Origin: Serratia symbiotica (Periphyllus acericola)
Lineage (GTDB): Bacteria > Pseudomonadota > Gammaproteobacteria > Enterobacterales > Enterobacteriaceae
Reading direction: 5' to 3'
Length of the DNA stretch: 64,000 nucleotides
NCBI RefSeq assembly: GCF_964019515.1
Contig: NZ_OZ026452.1
Coordinates: 868,001-932,000, forward strand
The notes beneath the pieces were generated by a model. That model saw only the letters and a list, made by a program, of their open reading frames with translations. It was not told the origin of the DNA and did no database searches. Positions 55,139-64,000 of the stretch are shown one piece after another. The first letter of the stretch is position 1. Each line of letters starts with the position of its first letter. A program made the position numbers and the translations under genes.

Positions 55139-55258
55139 GTATATACCCTAAATAATTCGAGTTACAGGAAGACGGCAAGCGCTTACATCGTTAAGTGACT
55201 AGGTTGAGCCAGGAAAGGTAACACACCGACAACTTGAAATATGGCCGGTATATCGGAA
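55139..55258. repeat. ERIC/IRU-type palindromic repeat
   Basis: tataccctaaataattcgag opens it, gttaagtgactaggttgagc is the ERIC2-like core and aatatggccggtatat closes it; it lies 30 bp before the queC ATG. Confidence 0.75.
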
Positions 55259-55287
55259 AAGGCAAAATCCAATAATAAGGTGATCGT

Positions 55288-55986
55288 ATGAAGCGTGCAG
55301 TTGTCATTTTCAGCGGTGGACAAGATTCCACGACCTGCTTGATCCAGGCATTACAACAATATGACGAGGTTCACTGCGTCACGTTCGATTACGGTCAGCG
55401 CCATCATGCCGAGATCGCGGTAGCACAAGAGCTGTCGTTAACACTTGGTACCAAGGCGCATAAGGTGCTGGATGTAGGTTTGCTAAACAAACTGGCGATC
55501 AGCAGCCTGACCCGTGACAACATTCCGGTTCCCGCCTATAACCTCAACCAGAAAAATGCGCTGCAAAGCACCTTTGTGCCGGGCCGTAATATTTTGTTCC
55601 TAACGCTGGCGGCGATTTACGCCTACCAGATAGCAGCAGAAACAGTCATCACTGGCGTCTGCGAAACTGATTTCTCAGGTTACCCCGACTGCCGAAACGA
55701 GTTTATCAAAGCGCTGAATCAGGCGATCGTGCTAGGCATCGCCCGCCATATTCGCTTCGAAACGCCGCTGATGTGGCTGAATAAGGCAGAAACCTGGGCG
55801 CTGGCAGATTACTACCATCAGTTGGCTCTGGTGCGTCAAGACACACTGACCTGCTACAACGGAATTAAAGGCGATGGCTGCGGTGAGTGCGCGGCATGCC
55901 ACCTGCGGGCAAACGGCCTGGCGCAGTACCAACTCAACAAGACGGAAGTGATGGCGGCTCTGAAGCAGAAAACCGGTCTAGCATGA
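55288..55986 (+). CDS. queC: 7-cyano-7-deazaguanine synthase QueC
   Basis: The 232 residues match the family (E. coli 231). QueC converts CDG to preQ0 with ATP and ammonia. The PP-loop [10 protein letters not shown] (8-17) and the C-terminal zinc site ([19 protein letters not shown], four Cys) are intact, with [14 protein letters not shown] and [12 protein letters not shown] between. An ATG with AAGGTG upstream is used. With queH (21967) this supports a working queuosine route if queD, queE, queF, tgt and queA are kept elsewhere. Confidence 0.96.
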   Translation: MKRAVVIFSGGQDSTTCLIQALQQYDEVHCVTFDYGQRHHAEIAVAQELSLTLGTKAHKVLDVGLLNKLAISSLTRDNIPVPAYNLNQKNALQSTFVPGRNILFLTLAAIYAYQIAAETVITGVCETDFSGYPDCRNEFIKALNQAIVLGIARHIRFETPLMWLNKAETWALADYYHQLALVRQDTLTCYNGIKGDGCGECAACHLRANGLAQYQLNKTEVMAALKQKTGLA

Positions 55987-56167
55987 AAAATAACGGTGGT
56001 TAAGAGTTTGCTTTATTGATTCTCTTCCAGTTACGTGAGCATCTGCCAGTGTTCGCCCAGTTGCCCCTCAATCATCAGCCGTCAGCCCCCACTAGGTTTT
56101 CAAGCCGTTGCAAATGTAGTGCATATAGTATCACCACTCTTTGGTTTCAGATGCTGCTCTTGCCATT

Positions 56168-56430
56168 AGGCTGTGTCCAGCAATGGCCCGTGAGCATCGC
56201 TGGAGATCATTTGAACATCCAGCAAGGCGCAGACTGGTGAGGTTTGGTGGGCCAAATAAGCAGTGCGTCACCTTGGGTGCCTAAATTGCCCCAGCCCTTA
56301 GGGGGGAAACCCCAAAGCTGGTACTCCGCGTTGTCGGGCTTGAACATAGGTCCGCAATGCCCTTGCACCTTCTGCCTTGATTAACGGCTTTTAGGTCTAC
56401 GACGCTACGGTCAATGATGGAATACAGCCT
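56168..56430. repeat. Dispersed MITE-like repeat R1, copy b (longest)
   Basis: The 263 bp have inverted ends aggctgtgtcca and tggaatacagcct. It is similar across its length to 8679-8918. It carries no gene and lies between queC and the ybaV remnant, where fadM sits in E. coli. Confidence 0.7.
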
Positions 56431-56596
56431 AGCCCCCATTTGGCTACTCATACGTATCCACTAATGATTATAGAAAGAAGGGGCCATGTACGACCCCCTC
56501 ACCCATTTCGTCAATAAATTAAGCTGATAAGACCGATAAAATATAGTAGCAAAAGAACTGCTGCAGTAGTGCTTTGCCGCGCAAGCGCTAACAGGA

Positions 56597-56965
56597 TCAT
56601 ATTTTCAAGCGAGATCGGTTCTTTTCAAACAGCTCCGGCCCGATGCCCGGCACTTCCTGCAACTGCTCAATCTGAGTGAAAGGCCCATTCTGCTCGCGGT
56701 AACGAACTATGCTTTCAGCCTTTTTCAGGCCAATGCCTTTAAGTATTCTGGCCAACTGCTAAGCACCTGTTTGATTAATGCTCACTGCAGCCTCACCTGC
56801 CACCGGCATCACCTTACCTTGTCCTGGGTTTAGCTGCTGGCTGCGAAAACATCGGCGACGGCGATACTTTTTCAGCTATCGCGACCGATGAAGCCATCAG
56901 GCACATCAGGAACACCCAAGTGTAGATCCCATAATCATAAAGCGCTTTTTTTCTGTAAGTTGCAT
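56597..56965 (-). pseudogene. ybaV: ybaV remnant (ComEA-like helix-hairpin-helix protein)
   Basis: From MQLTEKKRFMIMGS at 56965 the frame soon meets stops. The helix-hairpin-helix domain is then clear: AVSINQTGA, a TAG, QLARILKGIGLKKAESIVRY, REQNGPFTQIEQLQEVPGIG, and PELFEKNRSRLKI. Several stops disable it. The family is periplasmic and DNA-binding-like with unknown role. The ybaV-ppiD order is ancestral. Confidence 0.9.
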
Positions 56966-57050
56966 GCTGTATTCTCCTTGTATTTAACAGCAGGCTCACT
57001 TTGCCGCAGTAGCAAATGTTCAGCAATCGGCAGATTTTAGATATGTGGGA

Positions 57051-57070
57051 AAGGCCGCGAAAGCGGCCTT
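57051..57070 (-). terminator. Hairpin terminator downstream of ppiD
   Basis: AAGGCCGC and GCGGCCTT pair around a 4-nt loop, 36 bp past the ppiD stop. Only a short T tract follows on the minus strand. Confidence 0.65.
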
Positions 57071-57105
57071 GGGTTATTGCAATGCGTTACATAAAAATGC
57101 CGTGG

Positions 57106-58992
57106 TTACTGAGGTTGATACTGCTCAGCGGCACCCATCTTGATTTTGGCGTCTTTACGCAGGCTCGCCAGCAGAGAGTAGAAGGTGCCGCTGGCGGCAC
57201 TTTGTTCCATCTTGCTGACGAAATTTTTCATTTCATCGGCTGGTAACGAGCCTGGTTTAACAACATCAAGCGCGATCAACACCACATTGTCCTGACGATC
57301 CTGCGACATGCCATAAACCGGTTTACCTTCCTGTGGGTGCGGCAGTGCAAACAAATTTTCCACCAACGGGTTATCTTCTGAAGCACGCACCATCTTTTGC
57401 ACGCTGCCAAAGCTCAGACCAGCGGCTTTCATAGCCTCGTCGCCCTTGCCCTGCTTCAACTCTACCAACAGCTGCTCGCCTTGCAGTTTCGCTTTTTCCA
57501 GCGCTTTGTTGTGTTTTACCCGTTCTGCTACGCGATCTTTAACCTGATCGAAAGGTTCAATGCCTTCCGCTTTGTGGGTAGTCACGCGCACCACAAATGC
57601 CCGATCACCCTCCACGCTAATCACGTCAGAGTTACTGCCCGGTGCACCGTTCTCGCCAATCAGTGAACCGTCGAAGATCGACTGCACTACCGGTTTGAAG
57701 TTCAGCACGGCGGGAATGCTTTCGCGGGTGAACCAGCCAGTTTGCGCCGCTTTCACGCCGGCTACTTCTTCAGCCGAGGCCAGGGATTCGTTGTTGCTGG
57801 TCGCCGCTGCGCTCACCTTCTGTTGCAGCGCGTAATAGGCATCTAGCGCTTTTTCCTGACGAACCTGTTTGGCGATGGTCTCATACACGTCGCTCAGCGG
57901 CTTCATTTTCTCAGGCTCGATATCATTCAGACGCACGATCAAATAGCCGATGGAAGACTTCACTACGCTGGACAGTTTGCCCTTTTCAGTCAGGTGAGCT
58001 TCTTTCAGCTCGTCGGCAGTGGTTTCCGGCTCCAGCCAGCCCAGTTCACCACCAGTGCTGCGTGAGATGATATCGGTAGATTTTTCCTTCGCCAGGATGG
58101 CAAAATCACCGCCTTTTTTCAGCTCACTGAGCACGGCGTTGGCTTCTTTCTCGGTTTTTAGTTGGATCACGCTGTAGTTCTTGCGCTCCGGCTGGCCATA
58201 GCTACTTTTGTGCCGATCGTAATAGGCGCTAATGTCTGCATCACTGACTTTCACTTTGTCTTGCATGGACACGGCGTCTATCGAGATATAACTCACCTTG
58301 ATCTGCTCAGGTGCGATAAAGCTATTCTGGTTCTGTTGGTAGTAGGCTTTTAGCTCGTCGTCACTGACGTTCTGCTTAGCCTGCAACGCGCTCAGATCAA
58401 TCATCGCGAGGCGCACATCTCGCTGCTGCAACAGCAACGCCGCCATGGCCTGGGACTCAGCAGGTAGCATGAAAACAGACTCGCCGAAGGCTTGGATCAC
58501 TTGCTGGTTAACCAACTGCTTACGCATGGACTGCGCGAAATCATCTGCGGTGTACCCCATGCTACCGAGCAAGTCGAGATATTTGGCGTTATCGAATTGG
58601 CCGTCGGTCTGGAAGTAATGGGTCTTGCGGATGGCATTTTTGATCTGCTCGTCGCTGACGCTCAGACCTAATTTCTTGGCGTATTGGGCCAGCAGCATGT
58701 TATCGATCAGTTGTGATAGCACTTGCTGGCGCATCCGCTGCATATAGCCTTCATTGCCAGCCAGTACAGAGAACTGGTCACCCAGTTGCTGCTGCATGCG
58801 TTGGCGTTCGCTTTGGAAAACCTGTTCCAGTTGAGCGCGTTCAATCACCTGACCATTTACTTTCGCCGCATAATCGCCGAAGCCGCCGATCAGGTAATTA
58901 CCCACCCCGGTCAAAATTAATGACAGGATGATCAGGGCCAAGATGATTTTGAGCGCCACGTGATTTGCAGCCGCGCGTAAATTTTCCATCAT
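57106..58992 (-). CDS. ppiD: peptidyl-prolyl isomerase / periplasmic chaperone PpiD
   Basis: The 628 residues start at ATG 58992 (MMENLRAAANHVALKII), near the 623 of E. coli; the longer frame lacks conservation. One N-terminal transmembrane segment (about 13-35) anchors SurA-like N-terminal and parvulin-like domains (about 265-360: YSVIQLKTEKEANAVLSELK, STGGELGWLEPETTADELKE, SSIGYLIVRLNDIEP) in the periplasm at the Sec translocon. It is intact, downstream of hupB. Confidence 0.95.
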   Translation of the reverse strand: MMENLRAAANHVALKIILALIILSLILTGVGNYLIGGFGDYAAKVNGQVIERAQLEQVFQSERQRMQQQLGDQFSVLAGNEGYMQRMRQQVLSQLIDNMLLAQYAKKLGLSVSDEQIKNAIRKTHYFQTDGQFDNAKYLDLLGSMGYTADDFAQSMRKQLVNQQVIQAFGESVFMLPAESQAMAALLLQQRDVRLAMIDLSALQAKQNVSDDELKAYYQQNQNSFIAPEQIKVSYISIDAVSMQDKVKVSDADISAYYDRHKSSYGQPERKNYSVIQLKTEKEANAVLSELKKGGDFAILAKEKSTDIISRSTGGELGWLEPETTADELKEAHLTEKGKLSSVVKSSIGYLIVRLNDIEPEKMKPLSDVYETIAKQVRQEKALDAYYALQQKVSAAATSNNESLASAEEVAGVKAAQTGWFTRESIPAVLNFKPVVQSIFDGSLIGENGAPGSNSDVISVEGDRAFVVRVTTHKAEGIEPFDQVKDRVAERVKHNKALEKAKLQGEQLLVELKQGKGDEAMKAAGLSFGSVQKMVRASEDNPLVENLFALPHPQEGKPVYGMSQDRQDNVVLIALDVVKPGSLPADEMKNFVSKMEQSAASGTFYSLLASLRKDAKIKMGAAEQYQPQ

Positions 58993-59061
58993 AGTGTGAC
59001 AACACTCCGCTGTGATGTGGATTAACAACCCTTAGTGCAGGGGGTCCTCCCCTGCGACAAA

Positions 59062-59100
59062 AATATACAAGGCGCATCGTTACGATGCGCCTTGTATATT
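59062..59100 (-). terminator. Hairpin terminator downstream of hupB
   Basis: Perfect 18-bp arms (aatatacaaggcgcatcg and its complement) around TTA lie between hupB and ppiD. On the minus strand the G/C core is followed by a T-containing tract. Confidence 0.75.
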
Positions 59101-59174
59101 ACCTTACCAGTCGCTTTACGTCAGGTGATTGTTTATTGCCATACCTGTTTCGCTATACGGTTAGACACAAGCTA

Positions 59175-59447
59175 TCAATTGACTGCGTCTTTAAGCGCTT
59201 TCCCTGCGCGGAAAGACGGAACTTTGGCTGCCGAGATAGTGATCTCTTTCCCCGTTTGTGGGTTGCGGCCAGTACGCGCCGAACGCTCACGCACAGTGAA
59301 GGTGCCGAAACCCACCAAAGCCACATCATCCCCTGCTTTCAAGGAGTCTGTAACAGAAGCAATTACTGCGTCTAAAGCGCGCCCGGCTACCGCTTTGGAA
59401 ATATCGGCACCTGTGGCAATATTGCCGATCAGTTGTGACTTATTCAC
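59175..59447 (-). CDS. hupB: DNA-binding protein HU-beta
   Basis: The 90-residue nucleoid protein is of family length. [20 protein letters not shown] and the beta-arm [20 protein letters not shown] followed by [20 protein letters not shown] are typical. HU bends and compacts DNA; the arm Pro seen in RNPQTG intercalates. It is located between lon and ppiD, the ancestral order, with a strong hairpin after its stop. Confidence 0.97.
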   Translation of the reverse strand: MNKSQLIGNIATGADISKAVAGRALDAVIASVTDSLKAGDDVALVGFGTFTVRERSARTGRNPQTGKEITISAAKVPSFRAGKALKDAVN

Positions 59448-59639
59448 TCTATCATCCCCTCTAGAATTCTATCGCCGCACCGAGAAAGACTTACGGTTGC
59501 AGCAGCGCAGCGGTTATATCAGTCCCGTCGAATCTTGGTAAGCCACCGACTTCTAGGTCAAACACAGGCCGACAGTGGCTAACTTAGCGGCACAAAAAAA
59601 TACTGGCAAGTAAGAAATGGCTTATCAGCATAAGTTTTA

Positions 59640-62018
59640 TCAATGGCTTTTGCTCTTCGTCACCGTTTTTACTGAGACTGGTAGTGCGCCGAAGGCTGGA
59701 TTTTGCAAGGTAATGTTCAAAACCTCATCAATTCTCTGTACCGGATGAATCTCCAGATCGGCGATAACGTTGTCCGGCATTTCTTCCAGATCGCGCTTGT
59801 TCTCATGCGGGATCAGCACGGTTTTGATGCCGCCGCGATGCGCCGCCAGCAGCTTCTCTTTCAGGCCACCTATCGGTAACACTTGACCACGTAGGGTGAT
59901 CTCACCGGTCATTGCTACATCAGCACGTACTGGGTTGCCAGTCAGGCAGGAAACCAGCGCGGTGCACATCGCAATACCGGCACTCGGCCCGTCTTTCGGC
60001 GTCGCACCTTCTGGCACATGGACATGAATGTCGCGCTTTTCATAGAAATCAGCGTTGATACCCAATTTTTCTGCGCGCGCACGTACCACGGTCAGCGCAG
60101 CTTGGATCGATTCCTGCATCACTTCACCCAAGGAACCGGTGTAGGTTAGTTTACCCTTTCCCGGCACACAAGCAGTTTCGATGGTTAGCAAATCGCCGCC
60201 CACTTCCGTCCACGCCAAGCCAGTAACCTGGCCTACGCGGTTTTCGGTGTCCGCACGGCCATAGTCAACGCGCTGCACACCCAGATAATCTTTCAAGTTG
60301 TCGCCATTGATTTTGATATGTTTGACTTTTTTGTCCATCAATAGCGTTTTCACCGCTTTACGGCACAGCTTGGAAATTTCGCGTTCCAGACTACGCACCC
60401 CGGCTTCACGGGTGTAATAGCGGATAATGCCGATAATGGCGCTGTCATCAACCACCAGTTCGCTTTGCTGCAACGCGTTGCGCTCAAGCTGCTTCGGCAA
60501 CAAATGCTGCTTGGCAATGTTGAACTTTTCATCCTCGGTGTAACCCGACAGGCGGATCACTTCCATACGATCCAGCAACGGCACAGGGATATTCATCGAG
60601 TTTGAGGTAGCGACGAACGTGACATCGGACAGATCATAATCCACTTCCAGGTAGTGATCATTAAACGCCACGTTCTGTTCCGGATCCAGCACCTCAAGTA
60701 GTGCAGAAGCCGGATCACCGCGCATGTCGGAAGACATTTTGTCGATCTCATCTAGCAGGAACAACGGGTTCTTCACCCCGACCTTAGCCATTTTTTGGAT
60801 AAGCTTACCTGGCATTGAGCCGATGTAAGTGCGCCGATGTCCGCGAATTTCTGCTTCGTCCCGCACGCCGCCCAATGCCATACGCACATACTGACGCCCG
60901 GTTGCCTTGGCGATAGACTGGCCCAGCGAGGTTTTCCCCACGCCTGGAGGCCCCACCAGGCACAGGATTGGCCCCTTGATTTTGCTGACGCGGCTCTGCA
61001 CGGCGAGATACTCAAGAATGCGATCTTTGACGCGAGCCAGGCCATAGTGATCGGTATCGAGCACTTCCTGCGCCTTGAGTAAGTCTTTTTTCACCTTGCT
61101 GCGCGTATTCCACGGCACTTGCAGCATCCAGTCGATATAGCCACGCACCACGGTCGCTTCAGCAGACATCGGCGACATCATTTTCAGCTTTTGCAGTTCA
61201 GCTTCGGTTTTTTCACGCGCTTCTTTTGGCATTTTTGCCGCTGCGATCTTGCGTTTTATCGCTTCATGTTCATCCGGCACATCATCCATCTCGCCGAGTT
61301 CTTTCTGAATCGCCTTCATTTGCTCATTCAGATAGTATTCGCGCTGACTTTTTTCCATCTGTTTTTTGACGCGGTTACGAATGCGTTTTTCTACCTGTAG
61401 CAGGTCGATTTCCGATTCCATCATCGCCATCAGGTATTCCAAGCGTTCAGTAGTATTGAACATCTCCAACACCGACTGCTTGTCGTTAAGCTTCAGCGGC
61501 ATATGCGCGGCGATAGTATCCGCTAGACGTGCGGCATCGTCGATGCTATTGAGTGAAGCCAGCACCTCCGGGGGGATCTTCTTGTTCAGTTTGATGTAGC
61601 CTTCAAACTGGTTGATCGCAGTACGCACCAGTACTTCCTGCTCACGCTCATCAATCGCCGGTGACTTAAGGTATTCCGCCTGGGCAGTAAAACACTCACC
61701 GCTGTCGGAAAGCGTGGTGATATGCACACGCTGGAGGCCCTCCACAAGCACTTTGACCGTGCCGTCCGGCAGCTTCAGCATCTGTAGAATCGACGCTACG
61801 GTGCCGACAGAGAATAAATCATTAATGCTAGGCTCATCCGTTGAGGCCTCTTTCTGTGCCACCAGCATGATCTGTTTATCATGATCCATTGCTGCTTCTA
61901 GGCAACGAATCGATTTTTCCCGGCCAACAAATAACGGGATCACCATGTGCGGATAAACCACCACGTCGCGCAATGGCAAAACGGGGATTTCAATGCGTTC
62001 GGAACGCTCAGGGTTCAT
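59640..62018 (-). CDS. lon: ATP-dependent protease Lon
   Basis: The 792 residues (E. coli 784) include the substrate-binding N-domain (to about 305), AAA+ domain with Walker [10 protein letters not shown] (about 356) and Walker [10 protein letters not shown], and a C-terminal protease with catalytic Ser in [11 protein letters not shown] and Lys in [14 protein letters not shown]. It degrades misfolded and regulatory proteins. The extra length is in a slightly longer C-terminal tail ([11 protein letters not shown]). A sigma-32-like promoter lies upstream. Confidence 0.97.
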   Translation of the reverse strand: MNPERSERIEIPVLPLRDVVVYPHMVIPLFVGREKSIRCLEAAMDHDKQIMLVAQKEASTDEPSINDLFSVGTVASILQMLKLPDGTVKVLVEGLQRVHITTLSDSGECFTAQAEYLKSPAIDEREQEVLVRTAINQFEGYIKLNKKIPPEVLASLNSIDDAARLADTIAAHMPLKLNDKQSVLEMFNTTERLEYLMAMMESEIDLLQVEKRIRNRVKKQMEKSQREYYLNEQMKAIQKELGEMDDVPDEHEAIKRKIAAAKMPKEAREKTEAELQKLKMMSPMSAEATVVRGYIDWMLQVPWNTRSKVKKDLLKAQEVLDTDHYGLARVKDRILEYLAVQSRVSKIKGPILCLVGPPGVGKTSLGQSIAKATGRQYVRMALGGVRDEAEIRGHRRTYIGSMPGKLIQKMAKVGVKNPLFLLDEIDKMSSDMRGDPASALLEVLDPEQNVAFNDHYLEVDYDLSDVTFVATSNSMNIPVPLLDRMEVIRLSGYTEDEKFNIAKQHLLPKQLERNALQQSELVVDDSAIIGIIRYYTREAGVRSLEREISKLCRKAVKTLLMDKKVKHIKINGDNLKDYLGVQRVDYGRADTENRVGQVTGLAWTEVGGDLLTIETACVPGKGKLTYTGSLGEVMQESIQAALTVVRARAEKLGINADFYEKRDIHVHVPEGATPKDGPSAGIAMCTALVSCLTGNPVRADVAMTGEITLRGQVLPIGGLKEKLLAAHRGGIKTVLIPHENKRDLEEMPDNVIADLEIHPVQRIDEVLNITLQNPAFGALPVSVKTVTKSKSH

Positions 62019-62108
62019 AGAACTCTCTCTTAGTTTTAATTTCCGCCAGGTTTAGGGGGATCTCATAAGACGTCAGCATCACACGTTTCATAAAATCTAG
62101 TTGTGAGT

Positions 62109-62136
62109 ATATGGGGACGAGTGGCTGACATTCAAC
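62109..62136 (-). promoter_or_regulatory. Sigma-32-type heat-shock promoter of lon
   Basis: On the minus strand GTTGAA (62131-62136) and CCCCATAT (62109-62116) are separated by about 14 bp, matching the sigma-32 pattern CTTGAA-N13-15-CCCCATnT. It is about 90 bp before the lon start, where E. coli lon has its heat-shock promoter. Confidence 0.7.
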
Positions 62137-62158
62137 AGCCAGAATACAGGAAAGAGAG

Positions 62159-62179
62159 ATGGGGGATAAAATCCCCCAT
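62159..62179 (-). terminator. Hairpin between clpX and lon
   Basis: atgggggat and atcccccat pair around AAA. It ends 34 bp after the clpX stop. The T tract is on the plus-strand side, so its efficiency in the clpX direction is uncertain. Confidence 0.5.
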
Positions 62180-62212
62180 TTTACTGTCTAACATTATGGT
62201 TTAACTGGCGAA

Positions 62213-63484
62213 TTATTCACCTGAAGCCTGCGCTTCCGGTTTGCCATAAATCAGCAGCGGCTTCGATTGACCCGCGATCACCGGCTCGTCGATCACCACT
62301 TTTTCTACGCTGTCCATCGATGGTAGATCGTACATAGTGTTGAGCAGCGCGCCCTCCACGATGGAGCGCAGACCACGAGCGCCGGTTTTACGCGCCATGG
62401 CTTTCTTAGCAATGGCGTTCAGCGCCTCGTCACGGAACTCAAGCTCAGCACCTTCCAGATTGAACAATGCTTGATATTGCTTGGTCAAGGCATTTTTCGG
62501 CTCTTTCAGGATCTGGATCAGAGCATCTTCACTTAGCTCGCTCAACGTTGCCACTACCGGCAAACGGCCAATAAATTCAGGGATCAGACCAAACTTGATT
62601 AAATCTTCCGGTTCGGCCTGTAGCAGCATTTCACCTTCGGTCGCTTTCTCAGATTCTCCTTTGACGGTTGCGCCAAAACCAATGCCGGAACCCCTGTTGA
62701 CGCGCTGACCGATCACTTTATCCAGACCAGCAAAAGCGCCGCCGCAGATAAACAAGATCTTCGAGGTATCAACTTGCAGGAATTCCTGCTGTGGATGCTT
62801 ACGCCCGCCCTGCGGCGGAACGGCGGCGATAGTGCCTTCAATCAGCTTCAGCAACGCCTGCTGCACACCTTCGCCCGATACATCGCGGGTGATAGATGGG
62901 TTATCTGACTTACGGGAAATCTTATCAATTTCATCGAGATAGACGATACCACGCTGCGCTTTTTGTACGTCGTAGTCACATTTTTGCAGCAATTTTTGGA
63001 TGATATTCTCCACGTCCTCACCCACATAACCAGCTTCGGTCAATGTAGTGGCATCAGCCATAGTGAACGGCACATCCAGAAAACGCGCCAAGGTTTCCGC
63101 CAGCAGCGTCTTACCGCTGCCAGTCGGGCCAATCAGCAAAATGTTGCTTTTACCCAACTCGACACCATTGCTGGTATCGCCGTTGCGCAGGCGTTTGTAG
63201 TGGTTGTACACCGCAACCGCCAGCACTTTCTTCGCCTGTTCTTGACCAATGACGTAGTCATCCAGATGTTGGCGAATTTCGTGCGGCGTCGGTAGCTCAC
63301 TGCGCTCACGATGCGGTGCAACGTCTTTAATCTCTTCGCGAATAATGTCGTTACACAGGTCAACACATTCATCGCAGATATACACTGACGGACCGGCAAT
63401 CAGCTTACGTACTTCATGCTGGCTTTTGCCGCAGAAAGAGCAGTACAGCAGCTTTCCTGAACCGTCTTTGCGTCTATCTGTCAT
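62213..63484 (-). CDS. clpX: ATP-dependent Clp protease ATP-binding subunit ClpX
   Basis: The 423 residues match the family (E. coli 424). The N-terminal zinc-binding domain has CSFCGKSQ and [10 protein letters not shown]. The AAA+ unfoldase has Walker A GPTGSGKT (about 120), pore loop GYVGED, Walker [11 protein letters not shown], and the ClpP-contact IGF loop (GSGIGFGA). ClpX unfolds tagged substrates into ClpP. It lies downstream of clpP, the usual order. Confidence 0.97.
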   Translation of the reverse strand: MTDRRKDGSGKLLYCSFCGKSQHEVRKLIAGPSVYICDECVDLCNDIIREEIKDVAPHRERSELPTPHEIRQHLDDYVIGQEQAKKVLAVAVYNHYKRLRNGDTSNGVELGKSNILLIGPTGSGKTLLAETLARFLDVPFTMADATTLTEAGYVGEDVENIIQKLLQKCDYDVQKAQRGIVYLDEIDKISRKSDNPSITRDVSGEGVQQALLKLIEGTIAAVPPQGGRKHPQQEFLQVDTSKILFICGGAFAGLDKVIGQRVNRGSGIGFGATVKGESEKATEGEMLLQAEPEDLIKFGLIPEFIGRLPVVATLSELSEDALIQILKEPKNALTKQYQALFNLEGAELEFRDEALNAIAKKAMARKTGARGLRSIVEGALLNTMYDLPSMDSVEKVVIDEPVIAGQSKPLLIYGKPEAQASGE

Positions 63485-63622
63485 AAATCAAACCTCTTCT
63501 TAGTCTTTGTCCCGCAAGAACATTACGGCGGCAGTGATGCCTCAAACGCCTATCGGGAACACCGAAAACCCTCAACAAAACGAACGATGCCTATTCTGAT
63601 TACTACACTCTAGCCACTACGT

Positions 63623-64000
63623 CTAGCTGCGGTGTGTCAGAATGCCGTCAACCAAACCGTATTCTACGGCTTCGTCCGCAGTCATAAAGCGATCGCGCTC
63701 GGTGTCGCATTCGATCTGCGCCAATGACTGGCCGGTATGCTCCGCCATCAGTTCATTTATGCGCGCCTTCACTTTCAAGATTTCACGAGCGTGGATTTCG
63801 ATATCCGTCGCCTGGCCCTGATAGCCGCCCAGAGGCTGGTGAATCATTACGCGCGAATTAGCCAAGCAGAAACGCTTGCCCTTGGCACCGGCAGTCAGCA
63901 GGAAGGATCCCATCGAACACGCTTGCCCAATACAAATGGTGCTGACATCCGGCTTGATGAATTTCATGGTGTCATAGATTGACATACCGGCAGTGATCAC
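63623..64000 (-). CDS. clpP: Clp protease proteolytic subunit ClpP (partial, runs off the window)
   Basis: The C-terminal 125 residues are seen; the N-terminus lies beyond 64000. The catalytic Ser is in [11 protein letters not shown] (E. coli GQAASMGAFLL, so Cys replaces the neighbouring Ala), the His in [20 protein letters not shown], and the Asp in ERDRFM. The ending DGILTHRS matches DSILTHRN. It forms the 14-mer protease chamber used by ClpX and ClpA. Confidence 0.96.
   Translation of the reverse strand: MITAGMSIYDTMKFIKPDVSTICIGQACSMGSFLLTAGAKGKRFCLANSRVMIHQPLGGYQGQATDIEIHAREILKVKARINELMAEHTGQSLAQIECDTERDRFMTADEAVEYGLVDGILTHRS

Overview
The window looks like part of the chromosome of a gammaproteobacterial insect endosymbiont close to Serratia, most plausibly a Serratia symbiotica-type aphid symbiont. 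Gene content and order are enterobacterial (minCDE, zwf-hexR, trp operon with separate trpG and trpD as in Serratia, dapB-carAB, mdlAB-glnK, queC-ybaV-ppiD-hupB-lon-clpX-clpP). Many genes are decaying through stops, frameshifts and deletions, and one IS903-like (IS5 family) element recurs about ten times in whole or in part. The species call is inference; the reductive, IS-rich state is seen directly.

Layout. 0-8.1 kb: murP/murQ remnants, IS copy A, ycgL remnant, intact minCDE, broken IS copy B, ycgN, dsbB, dead nhaB, IS copy C. 8.1-16.6 kb: IS66 and hexR remnants, intact zwf preceded by a HexR-like site, yoaB, dead yoaA, tsaB, dead yeaY, dead rnd, plsC. 16.6-26.2 kb: dead fic and P4-type integrase, intact ychF and pth, IS copy D, queH, dead tonB, yciB, yciC, IS copy E. 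26.2-34.6 kb: intact trpEGDC(F)BA with promoter/operator, leader peptide and attenuator, then rnm (trpH) and a yciO remnant cut by IS fragment F. 34.6-45 kb: dapB, IS copy G, dead carA and carB, yjjB remnant, folA, ABC-F remnant, IS copy H. 45-54.6 kb: ffs (4.5S RNA), an atl-glnK deletion fusion, intact mdlB and mdlA, decR split by one stop, a palindrome of two fused IS ends, an intact zinc/manganese ABC transporter operon with a Zur-like operator, an ORF-less group II intron inside an IS110-type remnant, and a 113-bp mini-IS. 54.6-64 kb: queC, ybaV remnant, and the protein-quality block ppiD, hupB, lon, clpX, clpP (clpP runs off the right edge).

Functional picture: division-site selection, NADPH supply (zwf), tryptophan, lysine/peptidoglycan precursor (dapB), folate (folA), queuosine (queC, queH), tRNA t6A (tsaB), Zn/Mn import and proteolysis are kept. 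Carbamoyl phosphate synthesis, TonB-dependent uptake, MurNAc recycling, Na+/H+ exchange by NhaB, and GlnK nitrogen sensing are lost. This suggests dependence on host or co-symbiont for pyrimidine and arginine precursors.

The most notable pattern is in the IS family. Every copy that keeps the relevant regions has the same two lesions: an amber codon just before the second catalytic Asp, and Ala in place of the catalytic Glu. A separate sublineage keeps the Glu. This suggests the commoner elements spread as passengers mobilised in trans.
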